Shown here: positions 18,500 to 28,022 of the stretch, one piece after another
Layout of the letters: the number at the start of each line of letters is the position of its first letter
Position numbering within the stretch: position 1 is the stretch's first letter
DNA from: Porticoccus sp.
GTDB taxonomy: Bacteria; Pseudomonadota; Gammaproteobacteria; Pseudomonadales; Porticoccaceae
DNA length: 64,000 nt
NCBI GenBank assembly: GCA_002733125.1
Contig: NVUM01000004.1
Span: forward strand, 55,988-119,987
Reading direction: 5' to 3'
Made by a program: the position numbers and the translations under genes
The notes under the pieces: model-generated
Told to the model about the DNA's origin: nothing
Seen by the model: only the letters and a program-made list of their open reading frames with translations
Databases searched by the model: none

Positions 18500-18958
18500 T
18501 CAGAGATCGCTCATTCTCCCTGTCTGGGTAGCCAGCCGCATCACTTCGTGTTCCTCCATTTCGAGCAAGGACTCCAGCAGGCCTCTGGCTTCGGGAATTT
18601 CCGCTTTACTGGATAGCGTCCGGTAAAGCTCAATCATCTGCTCGTGCAGGCTGAAAACCTCCTGACAGATGTCATCAAAACCCAGCTTGCCAAAAGGGAT
18701 TTCGCAGGGCTGGGAGATCTTGATTGGCTGGTGTGACAGATAGTCGTAAACATAGGTCTGCATCGCTTTCTGGTCTGCCTGCAGTTCAAACTGGGCGACC
18801 ATTCTTTCCATCTCTGCCTCGTGATTCGACAGATAGGCAAGCAATAATTTGGCACGTTCTTCCTGATTCTCGCCGATACCCTTATCGAGACAATGTGCCA
18901 GATGCGCATGCAGCTGGCGGGTCCAGTCGATCAGTTCGGCAAAGGTTTTGATGTCCAT
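18500..18958 (-). CDS. Uncharacterised helical, ferritin/hemerythrin-like protein
   Basis: 152-residue soluble all-helical protein that I do not recognise by name. It reads as a four-helix bundle with candidate metal ligands on each helix: HAHLAHCL (about residues 18-25), [18 protein letters not shown] and [10 protein letters not shown] near the C-terminus. This spacing resembles ferritin-like or hemerythrin-like iron proteins, but no strict family motif is present. A strong ribosome site (GGGAGTAAGG) precedes ATG 18958. It lies between xfp and the copper ATPase gene; its last codons sit directly at the start of the latter, and the reading frames differ by a single base. A role in metal or oxygen handling linked to its neighbours is inference. 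Confidence 0.6.
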   Translation of the reverse strand: MDIKTFAELIDWTRQLHAHLAHCLDKGIGENQEERAKLLLAYLSNHEAEMERMVAQFELQADQKAMQTYVYDYLSHQPIKISQPCEIPFGKLGFDDICQEVFSLHEQMIELYRTLSSKAEIPEARGLLESLLEMEEHEVMRLATQTGRMSDL

Positions 18959-19115
18959 CCTTACTCCCGTTATTTTATTGTTCAGTTTTAATGATTGGTT
19001 TCAGCGTTCAATAAATACTTTTATACAGTGCTAAACGATTCACTGCCAACCCAATGTTTTCTCTGCGAACTGGGACCGGTATGCGGTGATGGCTTCGCCA
19101 AGTGTAAACGGATTG

Positions 19116-21521
19116 TCATGACGTTGTCCCAGATCCCGTCCATCGCCAGTTGAGCACCTCTGGCATATCCTGCCCGTATTCATTGATATAGGCCTTGTGC
19201 TCGGTCAACTTGGTACGGAGTTGTTGCTTCAACTCAACCCCCTGTCGACCGGTATGGGGCAGGTGGTCGATGGCTGCCATGGCCAGATGAAAGCGATCCA
19301 ACCTGTTTCGAACCGTCATATCAAAGGGTGTGGTGGTGGAACCCTCTTCCTGAAACCCGTGTACATGCAGGTTCTGATGATTATTGCGCCGATAGGTGAG
19401 CCGGTGGATCAGCAGCGGGTAGCCGTGGTAGGCAAAAATAACTGGTTTGTCTGTCGTAAACAGGGCATCGAAGTCGTCATCGTTTAAACCGTGAGGATGT
19501 TTGCTGTCCGGCAGCAGACGCATCAGATCCACCACATTGACGACCCGGATTTTCACTGCCGGCAATGCTTCGCGCAGGATGGATACGGCTGCCATGGTCT
19601 CCAGGGTAGGCACATCACCGCAGCAGGCCATCACCACATCCGGTTCTTCTTCCCCCTCATTGCCGGCCCAGGACCAGATACCGATACCGGCGGAGCAGTG
19701 TTTGACCGCCTTATCCATGGTCAGCCATTGGGGTGCGGACTGCTTGCCGGCCACGATGACATTCACGTAGTTGCGGCTGCGCAGGCAGTGATCGGTAACT
19801 GACAGCAGGGTATTGGCATCCGGCGGCAGATAAACGCGGATGATTTTGGCCTGTTTGTTGGCAACCACGTCAATGAACCCCGGATCCTGATGGCTGAAGC
19901 CATTGTGGTCCTGACGCCAGACATGGGATGACAGCAGGTAATTCAGGGACGCTATCGGTGGTCGCCAGGCAATATCGCCGGCCACATCCAGCCATTTGGC
20001 ATGCTGGTTGAACATGGAATCGACAATGTGAATGAAGGCCTCATAGCAGGAAAAAAAGCCGTGGCGGCCCGTCAGCAGGTAGCCTTCCAGCCAACCTTCA
20101 CACTGGTGCTCACTGAGCATTTCCATCACCCGGCCATCGGCTGCCACATGCTCGTCACCGGGCAGGATTTCGGCGGTGGAGCATCGGTTGGTCACCTCGA
20201 ATATCGCATTCCAGCGGTTTGAATTGGTTTCATCCGGGCTGAATACCCGGAAGTTTTCCGGGTTGTGGGTGATGACATCGCGAATAAACTGTCCCTGCAC
20301 CCGGGTGGATTCACAGTCCGCTCCACCGGGTATTTGCACCGCAACGGCATAGTCTCTGAAATCCGGCAGGTTCAGATCCTTCAGTAGCAGCCCACCATTG
20401 CTGTGTGGGTTGGCACCCATACGGCGTTCACCCTTGGGTGCCAGCGCCGCCAGTTCATCAATGAGCTTGCCCTGTTGGTCAAACAGTTCTTCGGGTCGGT
20501 AACTCCGCAGCCAGTTTTCCAGTATTTCCAGGTGCCCGGGATGATGCATATTCCCCATCGGCACCTGGTGGGCGCGGAAGGTGCCCTCGGCAGGTTTGTC
20601 ATCGACAGTTTTTGGACCCGTCCATCCTTTTGGGGAGCGAAGAATGATCATTGGCCAGCGGGGGCGCACTTTAAAGCCGTTGCTGCGGGCTTCAGCCTGA
20701 ATCTGACCGATCTCGGCGATGGCGCTGTCGAGTGTTGCCGCCAACTGTTGATGCATCGCTTCCGGGGAGTCACCTTCCACAAAGTAGGGTTTGTAACCGT
20801 AGCCGGTAAACAATGCTTCCAGTTCATCGTGGGGAATTCTGGCCAGTACGGTGGGCCCGGCAATTTTATAACCGTTCAGGTGCAGGATGGGCAGAACCGC
20901 GCCGTCGTGCACGGGATTGAGAAATTTGTTGGAGTGCCAGCTGGTGGCCAGGGGGCCGGTTTCTGCTTCGCCATCGCCCACTACACAGGCCACGATCAGA
21001 TCCGGGTTGTCGAACGCAGCGCCGAATGCGTGGGAGAGCGCATAACCCAGCTCGCCGCCCTCATGGATTGAGCCGGGGGTTTCCGGCGCCACATGACTGG
21101 GAATCCCGCCGGGGAATGAGAACTGCTTGAACAGCCGTTTCATCCCGATTTCATCCGGGGAAACCTCCGGGTAAGTCTCACTGTAAGTGCCCTCCAGCCA
21201 GGTATTGGCCACAATGCCCGGTCCGCCGTGGCCGGGGCCTGTGATGTAGAGGATATTGAGATCCAGCGCTTTGATAACCCGGTTGAGATGTACGTAAATA
21301 AAATTCAGTCCGGGTGTGGTGCCCCAGTGACCGAGTAGCCGGGGCTTGATATGTGCCTGTGTCAGCGGTTCTCTGAGTAGCGGATTATCCAGCAGGTAGA
21401 TCTGTCCCACTGACAGATAATTGGCGGCACGCCAGTAGGCATCAATTTTTTGCAGCTGTTCCGCTGTCAGTGGCTGGTGATTCTGCACCATGCCACTGCC
21501 CGCTGAATGTCGGTGTTGCAT
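19116..21521 (-). CDS. xfp: Xylulose-5-phosphate/fructose-6-phosphate phosphoketolase
   Basis: Thiamine-diphosphate enzyme that splits xylulose 5-phosphate (and often fructose 6-phosphate) with phosphate into acetyl phosphate plus a triose or tetrose phosphate. 801 residues, full length. The N-terminal signature is [11 protein letters not shown] and then [19 protein letters not shown]. The diphosphate-binding motif is [20 protein letters not shown], followed by LHLNGYKI; later come SPKGWTGP and [15 protein letters not shown] lies nine bases before ATG 21521. ackA lies 158 bases upstream on the same strand, so acetyl phosphate can be turned into acetate with ATP gain. No pta is in the window, so Acs may complete the route to acetyl-CoA. 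Confidence 0.96.
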   Translation of the reverse strand: MQHRHSAGSGMVQNHQPLTAEQLQKIDAYWRAANYLSVGQIYLLDNPLLREPLTQAHIKPRLLGHWGTTPGLNFIYVHLNRVIKALDLNILYITGPGHGGPGIVANTWLEGTYSETYPEVSPDEIGMKRLFKQFSFPGGIPSHVAPETPGSIHEGGELGYALSHAFGAAFDNPDLIVACVVGDGEAETGPLATSWHSNKFLNPVHDGAVLPILHLNGYKIAGPTVLARIPHDELEALFTGYGYKPYFVEGDSPEAMHQQLAATLDSAIAEIGQIQAEARSNGFKVRPRWPMIILRSPKGWTGPKTVDDKPAEGTFRAHQVPMGNMHHPGHLEILENWLRSYRPEELFDQQGKLIDELAALAPKGERRMGANPHSNGGLLLKDLNLPDFRDYAVAVQIPGGADCESTRVQGQFIRDVITHNPENFRVFSPDETNSNRWNAIFEVTNRCSTAEILPGDEHVAADGRVMEMLSEHQCEGWLEGYLLTGRHGFFSCYEAFIHIVDSMFNQHAKWLDVAGDIAWRPPIASLNYLLSSHVWRQDHNGFSHQDPGFIDVVANKQAKIIRVYLPPDANTLLSVTDHCLRSRNYVNVIVAGKQSAPQWLTMDKAVKHCSAGIGIWSWAGNEGEEEPDVVMACCGDVPTLETMAAVSILREALPAVKIRVVNVVDLMRLLPDSKHPHGLNDDDFDALFTTDKPVIFAYHGYPLLIHRLTYRRNNHQNLHVHGFQEEGSTTTPFDMTVRNRLDRFHLAMAAIDHLPHTGRQGVELKQQLRTKLTEHKAYINEYGQDMPEVLNWRWTGSGTTS

Positions 21522-21679
21522 AGAATGTTTCCTTGCCCGGTAACAGAATGTTCATCATAGTCAAAAAAGCCGGTCGTCAGCTACTGTTGACTGTGGGGTA
21601 TGAGCGGTCCGGACAAGTGTCCAGCCTGGCCGGTTGCAATGATGGATAACCCGGTTGCAAATAACATCGTTGTGGATCG

Positions 21680-22882
21680 TCAGAGGGTGAGTTGCAGGAG
21701 GCGATGGACAGATCTGGCGATAATCAGTGCTTCATCGGTGGCAATCACGCGCACCGTGACCGCGCTGGTTCCGGTTGAGATCACCGCAGCATTGTCGGCA
21801 TTGGCCTGGGGGTCCAGAGTAATGCCGAGATAGCCGAGCCCCTCGCAGATGCGTGCGCGGATAGCCGGAGCGTTTTCGCCGATACCACCGCTGAAGACCA
21901 GTGTGTCGAGCCCCGCCAGGGCAGCGGTATAGCCGCCGAGCCACTTTTTGGTCTGGTAGCAGAACAGGGCCAATGCCTCCCGGGCCCGGTTGTCGGTGTC
22001 TTCCATGGCCAGCAGTTCCCGTACATCGGCGCTGGTTTCGGAAATTCCCAGCAGGCCGGATTCACAACTGGCAAGCTGTTGAAATTCCGTCGCAGTGATA
22101 TTCTCCCGTTGTTCCAGATAGCTTGCCACGCCGGGTTCCAGATCCCCTGAACGGCTGCTCATGGGCAACCCGGAGGTCGGTGTGAACCCCATGCTGGTAT
22201 CAATGCTTTTGCCATTGCAGACAGCGGCGAGACTGGCACCATTGCCGAGGTGGGCAAGAATTACCCGGCCTGCTGTGGCCGCTTTGTCGCCGAGGCTGAC
22301 CAGTTCTTCTATCAGGTACGTATAGGAAAGGCCGTGAAAGCCATAGCGCCGCACGCCCAACGCCTCGAAGCGGCGGGGAATGGGCAGCAGTTGTGCCACC
22401 CGTGGCATGCCGGTGTGGAACGCAGTATCGAAGCAGGCTACCTGTGGCAGGGAGGGAAAACGTTCCTGCAAAGCCTCGATCAATGCCAGCTCGCGGGGCA
22501 GATGCTCTGGCGCGAAGGGACTGATGCCTGTCAGTTCGGCCAGCAGTGCCGGGGTAATTCGCTCCGGCTCAGTATGAGACAGGCCGTGGACCAGTCGATG
22601 GCCGATCGCCTGAACCGATGAAATGACCCCCGAGGCCCCCAGCCAGTCCACAAAAGACGCGGCCATCGCCGTGGGGTCGGCAGGTATGTCGATGGTCCTG
22701 TCGATGGTTTCGCCGGAAATCTCCACCATGATCAATCGGGTTCCGGGGATACCAATTCGCTCAATCCGGCCATGCAGTATCTGCTGCAATGGCTCGTCAA
22801 CCCGGTATTGGGCAAAGCGGATACTGGAAGAGCCCGCATTAATAATCAGCATGGTCGGTTTGATTGCGTCCACAAAAGCCAT
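21680..22882 (-). CDS. ackA: Acetate kinase
   Basis: Interconverts acetyl phosphate plus ADP and acetate plus ATP. About 400 residues with LIINAGSSSIRFA (phosphate-1 loop), VQAIGHRLVHG, the catalytic region ACFDTAFHTGMP, RYGFHGLSYTYL, ILAHLGNGASLAAV with SIDTSMGFTP (signature 2), and FSGGIGENAPAIR near the end. GGGAG abuts ATG 22882 with no spacing, so an in-frame GTG at 22873, nine bases from GGGAG, is a strong alternative start. The gene heads the run ackA, xfp, ferritin-like gene, copA. Pairing with phosphoketolase rather than pta indicates its job is to harvest ATP from Xfp-made acetyl phosphate. Confidence 0.95.
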   Translation of the reverse strand: MAFVDAIKPTMLIINAGSSSIRFAQYRVDEPLQQILHGRIERIGIPGTRLIMVEISGETIDRTIDIPADPTAMAASFVDWLGASGVISSVQAIGHRLVHGLSHTEPERITPALLAELTGISPFAPEHLPRELALIEALQERFPSLPQVACFDTAFHTGMPRVAQLLPIPRRFEALGVRRYGFHGLSYTYLIEELVSLGDKAATAGRVILAHLGNGASLAAVCNGKSIDTSMGFTPTSGLPMSSRSGDLEPGVASYLEQRENITATEFQQLASCESGLLGISETSADVRELLAMEDTDNRAREALALFCYQTKKWLGGYTAALAGLDTLVFSGGIGENAPAIRARICEGLGYLGITLDPQANADNAAVISTGTSAVTVRVIATDEALIIARSVHRLLQLTL

Positions 22883-23160
22883 CTCCCGGTGTTGATTCTG
22901 AGTGTTGTGTCGTCGACCCGATTAACCGGCCTGGCAAAGGATGTGTCAAGCCGTGCCAGTCGGGTTAATTACGCCACCCAACAACAAAAACGTATCTCTG
23001 CTGTTTCAGAAAGTCGCGAATTTTCCGTAACAAGACTTTTTGGGTAGATGGTGGTGCGGGTACTGCGAGCGCCGCTGCCCCTTCTCCTTCCGATTTCTCC
23101 TTCCACTTTCGCCTAATTGTTGCAGATACCCACTGGGGGCTATCTTTCAAATAGAATAGG
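22883..23160. other. Left part of the divergent ackA / DUF294 intergenic region
   Basis: No gene is supported. It should hold the promoter of the ackA-xfp run on the minus strand. I see no clear -35/-10 pair and no FNR-type site. The short open frames crossing it have no recognisable protein features. The tandem repeat described next borders it at the right. Confidence 0.4.
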
Positions 23161-23217
23161 GGCTTTCAGTTAGCGTAATGGCTTTCAGCTAGCGTAACGG
23201 CTTTCGGCTAGAGTAAC
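23161..23217 (+). repeat. Three tandem copies of a 19-base repeat upstream of the cNMP/CBS/DUF294 gene
   Basis: Three head-to-tail units of exactly 19 bases: 23161-23179, 23180-23198 and 23199-23217. The central copy reads GGCTTTCAGCTAGCGTAAC. Copy 1 differs from it at two positions and copy 3 at two positions. The array ends 25 bases before the ATG at 23243, so it lies in the promoter or leader. It has no open frame. It could be a multi-site operator or a slippage-prone array. Confidence 0.85.
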
Positions 23218-23242
23218 GGGTAATTGTGTTGAGACAGGTTTT

Positions 23243-25099
23243 ATGATCGTCAGTGTAGAAGTGGCCGCAATCAGAGAATTTCTTGCCGGGTGCCCACCCT
23301 TTGATGAGCTTCCCGCAGAGACGCTCGGGCGCGCCGCCAGTAAAGTACAGATTGCCTATTACCGTGCCGGCGATCCCAGCGCGGTCCTCGACTACTCCAG
23401 CCCGCGTCTGTATGTGGTTCGCACGGGTGCGTTTGAGGTGCGCGACAGCGAGGGGCAGTTGCTCGATCGGGTGGAGCCCGGTGGTTACTTTGGTTATCCG
23501 TCGTTGCTGACCGGCGACGCCATTACCAACCAGTTGACAGTGATTGAGGACGGACTGGTTTACCAACTCGACGGGGACCTGTTCCAGGCGTTGCGCTCTG
23601 CCAGTCGACCCTTCGATCGTTTCTTCAATCGCGCGCATGCCAACCGTTTGCGCCATGCCGTGCGGTTTCGCGAACAGAGTTATCAGCTTACCCGTCGGGT
23701 TGGCGACATTTTCTCCCGCGAGCCGGTGGTCGCATCTGCCGATCAGACCGTTGCCGAGGTGGCGAAATTGATGACGACTGAACGGGTATCGTCTGTGATG
23801 ATCGTGGACGACAGGGGTCGGTTGTGTGGTCTGGTCACCGATCGCGATTTGCGTATTCGTGTGGTTGCCGAAGGTCGCAGTGCGGACACCCCCCTGGCCG
23901 ACATCATGACCACGGATCTGGTCAGTGTTTCGGCGGAGAGCCTGGTCTTTGAAGCCACACTATTGATGACAGAGCACAACATTCACCACTTGCCAGTACT
24001 TCGCGACGGCAGTCCCGCGGGGATGGTGACCACCACCGATTTAATCAAGGCGCAAAAAGCGGATCCCGTTCTTTTGATTGGTGAAATCGGCCATCAGGAG
24101 ACGGTGGAGGGTTTACAGCAGGTGTCGCGGGATATTCCGGAATTGTTGGGCAGTCTGATCCGGGCCGGTGCCAGCGCCGACCAGGTCGGCCGTCTGCTGA
24201 CCACTGTGACCGATGCATTGACCCGGCAATTGCTCCATCAGGCAATGGACAAGCTGGGTGCTGCGCCGACAGCCTTTGCCTGGTTGGCCTTCGGTTCACA
24301 GGGCCGGCAGGATCAGGCCGCGATTTCCGATCAGGACAACGGCCTGTTACTCAGTGAGGGAGCGACCGGCGAGGACGACAGCTACTTTAAAGCACTGGCG
24401 ACTCATGTGAACGACGGTCTGGATCGCTGCGGTTACAAGTACTGTCCCGGGGAGGTGATGGCCATTACCGATCGCTGGCGGCAACCCCTGGTGGGTTGGA
24501 AAAAACAGTTTCTGGGCTGGATTAATCAGCCGTCCACGAAAGCACTGATGCACGCCAGTATTTTCTTTGACATGCGTTGTGTTTTTGGCGATAAGGCTCT
24601 GTTTGCAGACCTGCAACAGACAGTGTGCAATGCCGCCAGGGGCAACGAAATTTTTCTGGCCAATCTCACCGCCAACGCCCTGAAACTGACCCCCCCGATG
24701 GGTTTCTTCAAACATTTTGTACTGGAACACAGCGGCGAGCACAAACACGCATTTGACATGAAGTTGCGAGGCATCATGCCGATCAATGATATCGCCCGAA
24801 TTCATGCGCTTGCCGCGGGCTCCACCGAAATACATACACTGGCCCGTTTGCGTGAGGCGGCCACCAACCGGCAGATCACCCTGAAAGATGCCCGCAACCT
24901 GATCGATGCCCACGAGTTTATTTCCCGACTGCGGCTGGAACACCAGGGGGCGATGTTGAAGGCGGGCAGCAAGCCGGACAATTACCTCGATCCGAAAACG
25001 CTGTCGTCCCTGTCCCGTCACCAGCTGAGGGATGCGTTCGCGGTAGTGACCAGCGCCCAGGCCGCGCTGCGAGCCAAGTTTACCCGCGGATTGATGTAA
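23243..25099 (+). CDS. cNMP-binding, CBS-pair, DUF294 nucleotidyltransferase-like protein
   Basis: 618-residue cytoplasmic signalling protein. The order is a cyclic-nucleotide-binding-like domain (about 1-130, with VEPGGYFGYPSLL), two CBS repeats (about 150-270, VSSVMIVDDRGRLCGLVTDRDLRI and IHHLPVLRDGSPAGMVTTTDLI), a GlnD-like nucleotidyltransferase domain with FGSQGRQDQ and SDQDNGLL (about 350-368), and a helical DUF294 C-terminal domain. The catalytic motif G-S then D-x-D is present, so nucleotidyl transfer is possible. Its stop overlaps the start of the exonuclease gene (TAATG at 25097-25101), so the two are translationally coupled. The same pair often sits near acs or actP in marine Gammaproteobacteria. 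Its substrate is not known. A 19-base triple repeat lies just upstream. Confidence 0.87.
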   Translation: MIVSVEVAAIREFLAGCPPFDELPAETLGRAASKVQIAYYRAGDPSAVLDYSSPRLYVVRTGAFEVRDSEGQLLDRVEPGGYFGYPSLLTGDAITNQLTVIEDGLVYQLDGDLFQALRSASRPFDRFFNRAHANRLRHAVRFREQSYQLTRRVGDIFSREPVVASADQTVAEVAKLMTTERVSSVMIVDDRGRLCGLVTDRDLRIRVVAEGRSADTPLADIMTTDLVSVSAESLVFEATLLMTEHNIHHLPVLRDGSPAGMVTTTDLIKAQKADPVLLIGEIGHQETVEGLQQVSRDIPELLGSLIRAGASADQVGRLLTTVTDALTRQLLHQAMDKLGAAPTAFAWLAFGSQGRQDQAAISDQDNGLLLSEGATGEDDSYFKALATHVNDGLDRCGYKYCPGEVMAITDRWRQPLVGWKKQFLGWINQPSTKALMHASIFFDMRCVFGDKALFADLQQTVCNAARGNEIFLANLTANALKLTPPMGFFKHFVLEHSGEHKHAFDMKLRGIMPINDIARIHALAAGSTEIHTLARLREAATNRQITLKDARNLIDAHEFISRLRLEHQGAMLKAGSKPDNYLDPKTLSSLSRHQLRDAFAVVTSAQAALRAKFTRGLM

Positions 25100-25782
25100 T
25101 GCTGGCCGGTTGGACTTACCAACTGAAACAAAAGCGCTATCTGGCCCGGTGTCAGCATGCCCGGATGCGGGAATACCTGCGGGCCGCAGCCCCGTCCAGA
25201 AAAGCGGATTTCCGGAAGATCTGCTATCTGGCGGTGGATCTTGAAATGACCGGGATGGAGGTCGACTCAGATCATATCCTGAGCATCGGTTTCGTACCGA
25301 TAGATAACATGAGAGTCACGCTGGCCGGTGCCCGGCACATTCTGGTAAGCAGTTCCCTCGGGGTTGGCCAGAGTGCCGTGATCCACGGTATTCACGACAG
25401 GGATATGGTCGGTGCCAGCTCCCTGTCCGAGGCCATGGATTGTCTGCTGGAAGCGTTGCAGGGCAGGGTGCTGTTACTCCACTACGCGGCCCTCGATCTG
25501 GCCTTTTTACAGGAGGCCAGCCAGCGCCTTTACGGCGTGCCGCTGCTGGCGATGGTGGCGGATACCCTGGTGCTCGAAAATCAGCGACTGCAACGCAACA
25601 GTGCGGGGCAGCATGGGCAGGGCCTGCGGTTGTCGGATTGTCGCCGCCGCTACAACCTGCCCGATTATCATGCCCACAATGCGCTGGTGGATGCTGTCGC
25701 AACGGCAGAGTTGTTTCTCGCGCAAGTCGCTCACCGGTTTGGGCGTGAGCACGCACCGCTGACCCGGATAGTCTCCGGTTAA
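25099..25782 (+). CDS. DnaQ-like DEDDh 3'-5' exonuclease
   Basis: 227-residue protein with the exonuclease fold of the DNA polymerase III epsilon subunit. Exo I is YLAVDLEMTGMEVDSD (Asp and Glu in DLE), Exo II is LLHYAALDLAFLQEAS (Asp), and Exo III is DYHAHNALVDAVATAEL (His and Asp), so all four acidic residues and the catalytic histidine are present. It lacks the C-terminal polymerase-binding part of true DnaQ. The start overlaps the stop of the preceding DUF294 gene by one base, which implies a functional unit. It is followed by acs 136 bases on. Whether it acts on DNA, RNA or a small nucleotide is unknown; the coupling to a nucleotidyltransferase suggests a signal-molecule role, which is inference. 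Confidence 0.85.
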   Translation: MLAGWTYQLKQKRYLARCQHARMREYLRAAAPSRKADFRKICYLAVDLEMTGMEVDSDHILSIGFVPIDNMRVTLAGARHILVSSSLGVGQSAVIHGIHDRDMVGASSLSEAMDCLLEALQGRVLLLHYAALDLAFLQEASQRLYGVPLLAMVADTLVLENQRLQRNSAGQHGQGLRLSDCRRRYNLPDYHAHNALVDAVATAELFLAQVAHRFGREHAPLTRIVSG

Positions 25783-25918
25783 GATGTATCCGGGCTTGTC
25801 GGATGGAGCTTTGCTCAGGAAAAATCCTTGTGACCTGTTATGCAAAGGTCGAATAGATGCTAGGCTTCGTCTCCTTTAATCTGGGCCCCATAGAACTGAT
25901 AACGAGAGGGAGGATTTC

Positions 25919-27856
25919 ATGTCCGCAACCAATGTTCGTCCCGTCCCCGACGACTTCGCCACCCAGGCGCATATCGATGCTGAAACCTACGAGCGCATGT
26001 ATCGCCATTCCATTGAGCACCCGGATGAATTCTGGGCCAAGGAAGCCGAACTGTTTCTCGATTGGGAAACACGCTGGAATGAGGTATGTGATTACGATTT
26101 CAATACCGGTGAAGCCAGCTGGTTCTCCGGTGGCAAACTGAATGTGACGGTCAACTGTATCGATCGTCATCTGGCGGAGCGCGGCGATAAGGTTGCACTG
26201 ATCTGGGAGGGAGATCACCCGCTGGAAAGCACCGATATCACCTATAACGAGCTCAGTGAACAGGTCAATAAGCTGGCCAATGTGCTGAAATCCCGGGGTG
26301 TAAAAAAGGGTGATCGGGTCTGTATTTACATGCCGATGATTCCCGAGGCGGCCTATGCGATGCTGGCCTGTGCCCGCATCGGGGCGGTTCACTCTGTGGT
26401 GTTCGGCGGATTTTCCCCCGATGCCCTGAAAGACCGGATTCTCGACTCGGATTGTCAGGTGCTGATCACAGCGGATGAAGGTTTGCGCGGCGGCAAGAAA
26501 ATTCCATTGAAAGCCAATGCCGATCAGGCTTTGCGGGGTTGCCCCAATGTACATACCTGCCTGGTGGTGGAGCGAACCCGCTCTCTGGTGGAGTGGGATG
26601 ATAATCGCGATATCTGGTACCACGAAGAAATGATGGAGGCGAATGAGTACTGTGCACCGGAACTGATGGATGCAGAGGATCCACTTTTCATCCTCTACAC
26701 TTCCGGTTCCACCGGGATGCCAAAGGGCGTGATGCACACCACCGCCGGTTATTTGTTGCAATGTGCCATGACCCACAAGTATGTCTTTGATCACAAGGAT
26801 GATGACATCTACTGGTGTACTGCTGATGTGGGCTGGATTACCGGTCACAGCTATATTGTCTACGGCCCACTTTGCAATGGCGGGACTTCACTATTATTTG
26901 AAGGCGTTCCCACTTATCCCGATGCTTCCCGTTTCTGGCAGGTGGTCGAGAAGCACCGCGTCACTATCTTTTACACTGCACCCACGGCCATTCGTGCGCT
27001 GATGGGGGCCGGTGATGATTATGTCAAAAAAGCCGACCTTGGTTCCCTGCGATTGCTGGGTACGGTGGGCGAACCGATTAACCCTGAAGCCTGGGAGTGG
27101 TATTACCGGGTTGTTGGTGATGGTCGTTGCCCGATTGTCGATACCTGGTGGCAGACAGAAACCGGTGCCCATATGCTGACCCCTCTGCCTGGCGCCACGC
27201 TGATGAAGCCCGGTTGTGCGACCGTCCCATTCTTTGGCGTACAGCCTGTGCTGTTGGATGCTGAAGGGCATGAAATCGAAGGTCCCGGTGAAGGCGTTCT
27301 GGCTATCAAGGCATCCTGGCCTGCCCAGATTCGTGGTGTATACGGTGATATGGAGCGTTTCCGGGAAACCTATTTTGCCCCCTACAAAGGTTATTACTTT
27401 ACCGGTGATGGCGGTCGTCGGGATGCCGATGGCCACTATTGGATTACCGGCCGGGTGGACGATGTGCTGAATGTTTCCGGGCATCGCATGGGGACTGCGG
27501 AGGTGGAAAGTGCCCTGGTATTGCACGCCAATGTGGCCGAAGCCGCGGTGGTCGGTTACCCGCACGATATCAAGGGACAGGGTATTTATGCCTATGTCAC
27601 GCTGATGAACGGTGCAGAGCCATCGGATGACTTGCGTAAGGAGCTGGTGGCGCTTTGTGTGAAGGAAATTGGCGCGATTGCCAAACCGGATGTCATTCAT
27701 TGGGCTCCCGGGCTGCCGAAGACCCGGTCGGGAAAAATTATGCGCCGTATTTTGCGAAAAATTGCCGCCAATGAACTGGAGAACCTGGGAGATACTTCAA
27801 CCCTGGCAGATCCCGCTGTGGTGGACCAGTTGATTGAGAATCGGGCCAATACCTGA
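25919..27856 (+). CDS. acs: Acetyl-CoA synthetase
   Basis: AMP-forming acetate:CoA ligase, the high-affinity route from acetate to acetyl-CoA. 645 residues, typical length. Motifs are the adenylate-forming loop [15 protein letters not shown] (about 259-273), the acetate-pocket region [47 protein letters not shown], and the C-terminal [14 protein letters not shown], whose Lys606 is the residue acetylated in homologues to switch the enzyme off. GGGAGG precedes ATG 25919. The upstream region carries GACCT and AAGGTC half sites similar to motifs before the porin and actP genes, consistent with CrbR control (inference). A 15-base-pair terminator hairpin follows. Confidence 0.97.
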   Translation: MSATNVRPVPDDFATQAHIDAETYERMYRHSIEHPDEFWAKEAELFLDWETRWNEVCDYDFNTGEASWFSGGKLNVTVNCIDRHLAERGDKVALIWEGDHPLESTDITYNELSEQVNKLANVLKSRGVKKGDRVCIYMPMIPEAAYAMLACARIGAVHSVVFGGFSPDALKDRILDSDCQVLITADEGLRGGKKIPLKANADQALRGCPNVHTCLVVERTRSLVEWDDNRDIWYHEEMMEANEYCAPELMDAEDPLFILYTSGSTGMPKGVMHTTAGYLLQCAMTHKYVFDHKDDDIYWCTADVGWITGHSYIVYGPLCNGGTSLLFEGVPTYPDASRFWQVVEKHRVTIFYTAPTAIRALMGAGDDYVKKADLGSLRLLGTVGEPINPEAWEWYYRVVGDGRCPIVDTWWQTETGAHMLTPLPGATLMKPGCATVPFFGVQPVLLDAEGHEIEGPGEGVLAIKASWPAQIRGVYGDMERFRETYFAPYKGYYFTGDGGRRDADGHYWITGRVDDVLNVSGHRMGTAEVESALVLHANVAEAAVVGYPHDIKGQGIYAYVTLMNGAEPSDDLRKELVALCVKEIGAIAKPDVIHWAPGLPKTRSGKIMRRILRKIAANELENLGDTSTLADPAVVDQLIENRANT

Positions 27857-27862
27857 GGCCTC

Positions 27863-27895
27863 GGCAAAACAGCCCGCCCAGCGGGCTGTTTTGCC
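27863..27895 (+). terminator. Terminator hairpin after acs
   Basis: A perfect 15-base stem runs from 27863 to 27877 and from 27881 to 27895, with loop CCA. The descending arm contains TTTT within the stem rather than a long T-tract after it. Being symmetric it could act in both directions. It lies seven bases past the acs stop. Confidence 0.8.
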
Positions 27896-28022
27896 ATCCT
27901 GTATTGTATCGATTCTGTCGATAATAGATCCTGCCGATATCAGTCTGAAGCAATTGCCACCAGCAGATGATTACCGTGATACATTTCCCTTGTCATTATT
28001 CCGTCAGCAACAGGGTAGAGAA

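Noticed and set aside
23161..23217. CRISPR array
   Set aside because: The repeats are directly adjacent with no spacers and only three copies; no cas genes are present.
25825..25850. CRP site before acs
   Set aside because: Only one TGTGA half is present; the other half does not match TCACA.
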